DNA from: Ignavibacteriota bacterium
GTDB taxonomy: Bacteria; Bacteroidota; Ignavibacteria; UBA10030
Assembly: GCA_003142575.1 (NCBI GenBank)
Contig: PLMS01000070.1
Location: forward strand, 2,943 to 38,113
DNA length: 35,171 nt
Reading direction: 5' to 3'
Shown here: positions 34,201 to 35,171 of the stretch, piece after piece
How the letters are laid out: every line of letters starts with the position of its first letter
How positions within the stretch are numbered: position 1 is the stretch's first letter
Made by a program: the position numbers and the translations under genes
Notes under the pieces: generated by a model
Database searches by the model: none
Seen by the model: the letters and a program-made list of their open reading frames with translations, nothing else
Told to the model about the DNA's origin: nothing

Positions 34201-34426
34201 GAATTACGGCACTATTGTATGTACCAGCTTCAACATATATTGTTTGACCGGTCGTAGCTACGGCAATACCTTTTGTAATTGATCGGTACGGATTAAGGGC
34301 AGTACCGGTACCGAATGCATCGTCACCGCCTGTGGCGACGTACACTTGAGCAAAGATTGCCGGACTTGCGAGGACTAAAAGTCCTACTAGAAGAACCAGC
34401 GAAATAAAAAGATTTCTTGCGTTCAT
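28253..34426 (-). CDS. Giant T9SS-exported beta-helix/adhesin-like protein
   Basis: About 2,057 residues. Start is the ATG at 34426, with GGAG six bases upstream; the open frame begins four codons earlier at a TTG. A signal peptide (NLFISLVLLVGLLVLASPAI) leads into VYVATGGDDAFGTGTALNPY and YRSITKGIAVATTGQTIYVEAGTY, the opening of right-handed beta-helix proteins. Some 1,700 residues of Thr/Asn/Ala/Gly-rich repeats follow, such as GNLTVSVDGDITHSGTGTLT, cysteine-poor and irregular. Near the C-terminus is an Ig-like segment (SNLAIATVAVVSDTLKVTPI). The last 95 residues are a T9SS type A sorting domain: FSLNQNYPNPFNPTT, VKIAIYDMLGREVATLVD, GYYTVPFNASKLASGMYIYR. It should reach the cell surface or medium; adhesion or matrix function is an inference. 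It is a single-gene unit. Confidence 0.92.
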   Translation of the reverse strand: MNARNLFISLVLLVGLLVLASPAIFAQVYVATGGDDAFGTGTALNPYRSITKGIAVATTGQTIYVEAGTYNSAVIPTELNPITLNANKNLTFVGNAVGLATTVTLTNGFVLNQASAVVNFGASGTATFTFGDVTTPGARTLTLTAGTMNITVPANVILVEQGLLTITDGTLNGIPTKGTNLSVLFNGANAVTSTSAFLPSTLGPLGTLTVNKATGDITIDNIALSVGSLVKQNAANVTIPGNLTVSVDGDITHSGTGTLTIGTSSANILTMSSTAGAGQIIVNGGGTVVVNAAITENIANAGTALSVGDGASLTPGNVFAVSVASNLTVNGNLTFNNTNVASSDGKNAVLHTVVLSNSGTGTLAINGNITTPLSAVVFSAPTGGNDNAFVFVQISNTSTGAFSVRNTALRGVAATPGVTNNAGGIMTLGQAGDIFTTDYDVVQSNAASRLVVNAASTFGGAFNNNTALGLVTFNTGATIKGILTNAGKIVLGANTLTLSGTGAGVLANTGDIYSVTTATTGSGLLLFTGASPTITGAGNLPNVEFNCATSPAITTGATIFGNLNVTKATTVALLINGASSVKGDVNMTLGNITLGANLTIEGTFNIPQGTFSFGANTLNLKGNFNRTGGIIDIAAAGTGTLNFNGASPQSFIPGVQMNVFNVTVNNTGTYLANVIANDIVTINGSLLVLRDFAINIGQVALGTSNIRMEQANSGVPVKSARFTNGGRGYTATGIGGLIFEGDGSITAAVGDGAVLAGTKPYSNIYIRLSVPANNVFCLGNVSISGTITFDGGGLTWNQLTATYGDAFTNSSLTLDNTLVTPTVVINTVNTHESPFFVDGGAGGAIPLAFNLAGTVYNLIYTGAVSGTMSASDFVSGRVNNFSIQAGTAAKIVQIFAGNATITGSLNVDNGETLNLINGAARTLTASGNGITHTVNGTIAGAGTTFEITGTGDTLTGGVGTGNASAIAGTLLVDPATGGTFTSTGMKLFGALTINQTALTSTITMNSATATVTAFTNTAGTTTLNMNSTAVSALGTYAVAAGNVTLTMNGAAPGTSTIGTNLSVTGGTLTLGSAITVTADVTHNTGLIVLGNNNLTIVGNYSNNAGTFTAGTGAVVAAPTAAAKTYTFATTTVTIPNFTVNASAAGNTITLATSGFTVSNKFTMTKGTLALVTFQLTITGNVISWSATAIGNAFITATAATGEISLQGTAPVFTATTDPTIPYLEVNTAGTASFMTSDVTTPTPRNFTVSNGFTHTLGNITLDINDLVITGGAYTTATNAGTVTGVATGANIGEVVFSGGNLTLAANYSIQNVRVTVAATKTDTKVLTVGSNFTLAAAGTAFTIGNSSYLVLGAGATITRSNGVFDKVPTFGTTVNVTYNPAGALTADVEIPTGAAVLNNLTINAGGLLALKANTTVNGTLFLAGGTLGCGGKVLTIAAGATINRSGGAFSVVAPTTDIPTVTSYQLVYSGGGAAITTDVEFVANTTAVANLTVSMTANGVVLSADRTVAAFTMSPTGAGAAGVYFALGTDVATHTLTVTGSTTINNGIVSTKDATAAPTTAVGSLVAQGPVTVNGGNLGNLGTDDGAGVDGGLNLSLNGTIRQTITLPGNTTISNLTLNSTKPMILVGGNLKVSGTVTFTLGILQTGDNILYLSAPTTGAVAGGAQSQGFINASATSHVVGNVAKLFVNNGTITGSTEATSIFPVGNGVVYRPAALTFNAAFGVPTTPNATVVVSHVDSNPGGSQNLPIPDGVAPGIAVSRYPSFYWSIYTIGTVSQSTVFDLGLTAGNFTDYDSPANVRIIRRWGTVSNTNNDWLLQGVNTGYDNQVNAVTGFTAINKNSVGGLGTTPGAVFTYGMKTNIVAATFADVIINKVGGVYVPNPYKLALAGKFTNGVGIYTYTASSTNLAIATVAVVSDTLKVTPISDGNVIITVRATDINNDFVTVSFNVNPRSTSVGPSVELPKVFSLNQNYPNPFNPTTNIMFGVPQNSSVKIAIYDMLGREVATLVDANYTAGYYTVPFNASKLASGMYIYRMSSQSLSGDQKMFSSTKKLMLVK

Positions 34427-34440
34427 GTTATACTCCAATA

Positions 34441-34473
34441 GATGAGTTAGAGATGAGTTAGAAATGAATTAAA
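34441..34473. repeat. 11-bp tandem repeat in the leader of the giant gene
   Basis: GATGAGTTAGA occurs twice in a row (34441-34462) and once more in degraded form (AATGAATTAAA). It lies 14 bases upstream of the start codon of the giant protein and ends close to its GGAG site. Copy number could vary by slippage and alter the leader. Confidence 0.6.
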
Positions 34474-34511
34474 ATTTGGAATACCATTCGAAAAAAGGAT
34501 AAAACTTTTCT

Positions 34512-34543
34512 CAAAAGTATTTCCCGTTACATGATCAGTGAAA
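34512..34543 (-). promoter_or_regulatory. Possible Bacteroidota-type promoter of the giant gene
   Basis: On the minus strand TTTC (34543-34540), a 20-base spacer and TACTTTTG (34519-34512) match the -33 TTTG / -7 TAnnTTTG pattern, with an exact -7 element and one mismatch at -33. It would give a leader of about 80 bases. Confidence 0.4.
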
Positions 34544-35171
34544 ATTAAGGCGGTAAATTTCCTAGCATACAATTTTCCCTTTCGTTTATTTGTATTCAAA
34601 TTTGACATTTAATTTCTTATAGTTTTGGCATTACGTAACATTTTCATTTTAGGCGAATTTTCTATAACTCTTGAATAATCCAACAATTACCGCAACCCCT
34701 TTCACCTATGACTATCAGAGAATAGGAATTATCCGTTGAAATGTCAATAGGTTTTTTATTATTTTTTAAAAAACCTCATTTCCGGTCGTTTACCGAGATA
34801 TGTGTATTTTATGAGCTGTTTTCCCATTCTATTATATACTACCGGTTCTGTATAGCTCAAACTTCGCTTTTCTTTGCCTAAGAAGCAACTCGTGTCTAAG
34901 GGAATTCTCATTATTACAAATAGTTAACACTATAGGTTTTGGACGAATAGAACCTGCATCCCGTTCCTGAGCTTCGATCATGTATCATCTTTACTGTTTT
35001 CAGCCTTGCCGCTCTATTATAGAAGGCGCCGATAAAAACTTCTTTGTCTCTACTCGTATTCGCTGTAAATATATTTATCGGTTTTACAAAAATCAAATTA
35101 TTTTTCATGTTTTTCATGTATGGATAGAGGTATAACAAAATAATGCAGCGCTGCATTTCAAATCAGTAGAC

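Larger units (their letters stand above)
34427..35171. other. AT-rich non-coding DNA at the right edge
   Basis: About 745 bases without a credible gene. An 80-codon minus-strand frame at 34914-35156 has no family features and no ribosome site. Visible are the 11-bp tandem repeat and promoter candidate near the giant gene, and an AT-rich inverted repeat AGGTTTTTT/AAAAAACCT (34749-34757 with 34768-34776). Confidence 0.55.

Noticed and set aside
34914-35156. 80-codon minus-strand open frame at the right edge
   Set aside because: No ribosome site, AT-rich composition and no protein family features.

Overview
The window looks like chromosomal DNA from the Bacteroidota/Chlorobiota side of the FCB group, most likely an Ignavibacteria-like lineage. 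Three things point there. A roughly 2,057-residue exported protein ends in a type IX secretion (T9SS) sorting domain with the NYPNPFNPTT motif. A DUF5103-type T9SS plug protein is present. A 31-residue bL38 (AURKAIP1/COX24-like) ribosomal protein is encoded, a family known from Bacteroidota. The lineage is an inference from gene content only. Nearly all genes lie on the minus strand; the exceptions are an rRNA methyltransferase, a small outer-membrane barrel and a single-domain response regulator.

Layout. 1-3101: export operon of TolC, a HlyD/MacA-type adaptor and a TPR lipoprotein-like or periplasmic protein cut by the window edge. 3257-7639: a tightly packed run of HAD phosphatase, T9SS plug protein, Gfo/Idh oxidoreductase and CCA-adding/HD nucleotidyltransferase. 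7776-9756 (plus): RlmI-type methyltransferase and beta-barrel protein, converging on uvrA (9764-12625). 12861-13238 (plus): CheY-like regulator. 13464-18686: sppA, HU, zinc-ribbon/TPR protein, bL38, YtxH-like, DUF948-like and an EF-G2-type GTPase, probably one translation/envelope-linked transcription unit. 19077-19770: a REP-associated tyrosine transposase (RAYT) between two near-identical double-palindrome elements. 19786-23374: trxB, queG, Rieske protein, two-cluster ferredoxin and gpmA, a redox and housekeeping block. 23495-27043: cobalamin-dependent methionine synthase. 27049-27494: a four-helix-bundle (S23/IVP-type) gene framed by imperfect inverted repeats. 27433-28252: a repeat-rich gap. 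28253-34426: the giant T9SS cargo with two tandem near-identical terminators behind it. 34427-35171: AT-rich non-coding DNA.

The most unusual content is repeat biology. First, a family of repeats built from GAGTTACGAGT/GAGTTTCGAGT brackets the four-helix-bundle gene as inverted ends, occurs again beside gpmA, and appears inside metH as a gene-less, two-armed copy read through in frame, adding roughly 20-25 residues to the activation domain. This fits a small mobile unit with a MITE-like derivative; the mobility claim is an inference. Second, the RAYT gene carries its own REPIN-like pair, each arm of which is itself an odd palindrome. Third, the gap beside the giant gene holds a cluster of pyrimidine-rich palindromes. 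I saw no CRISPR array, no rRNA or tRNA, and no riboswitch that I can support.
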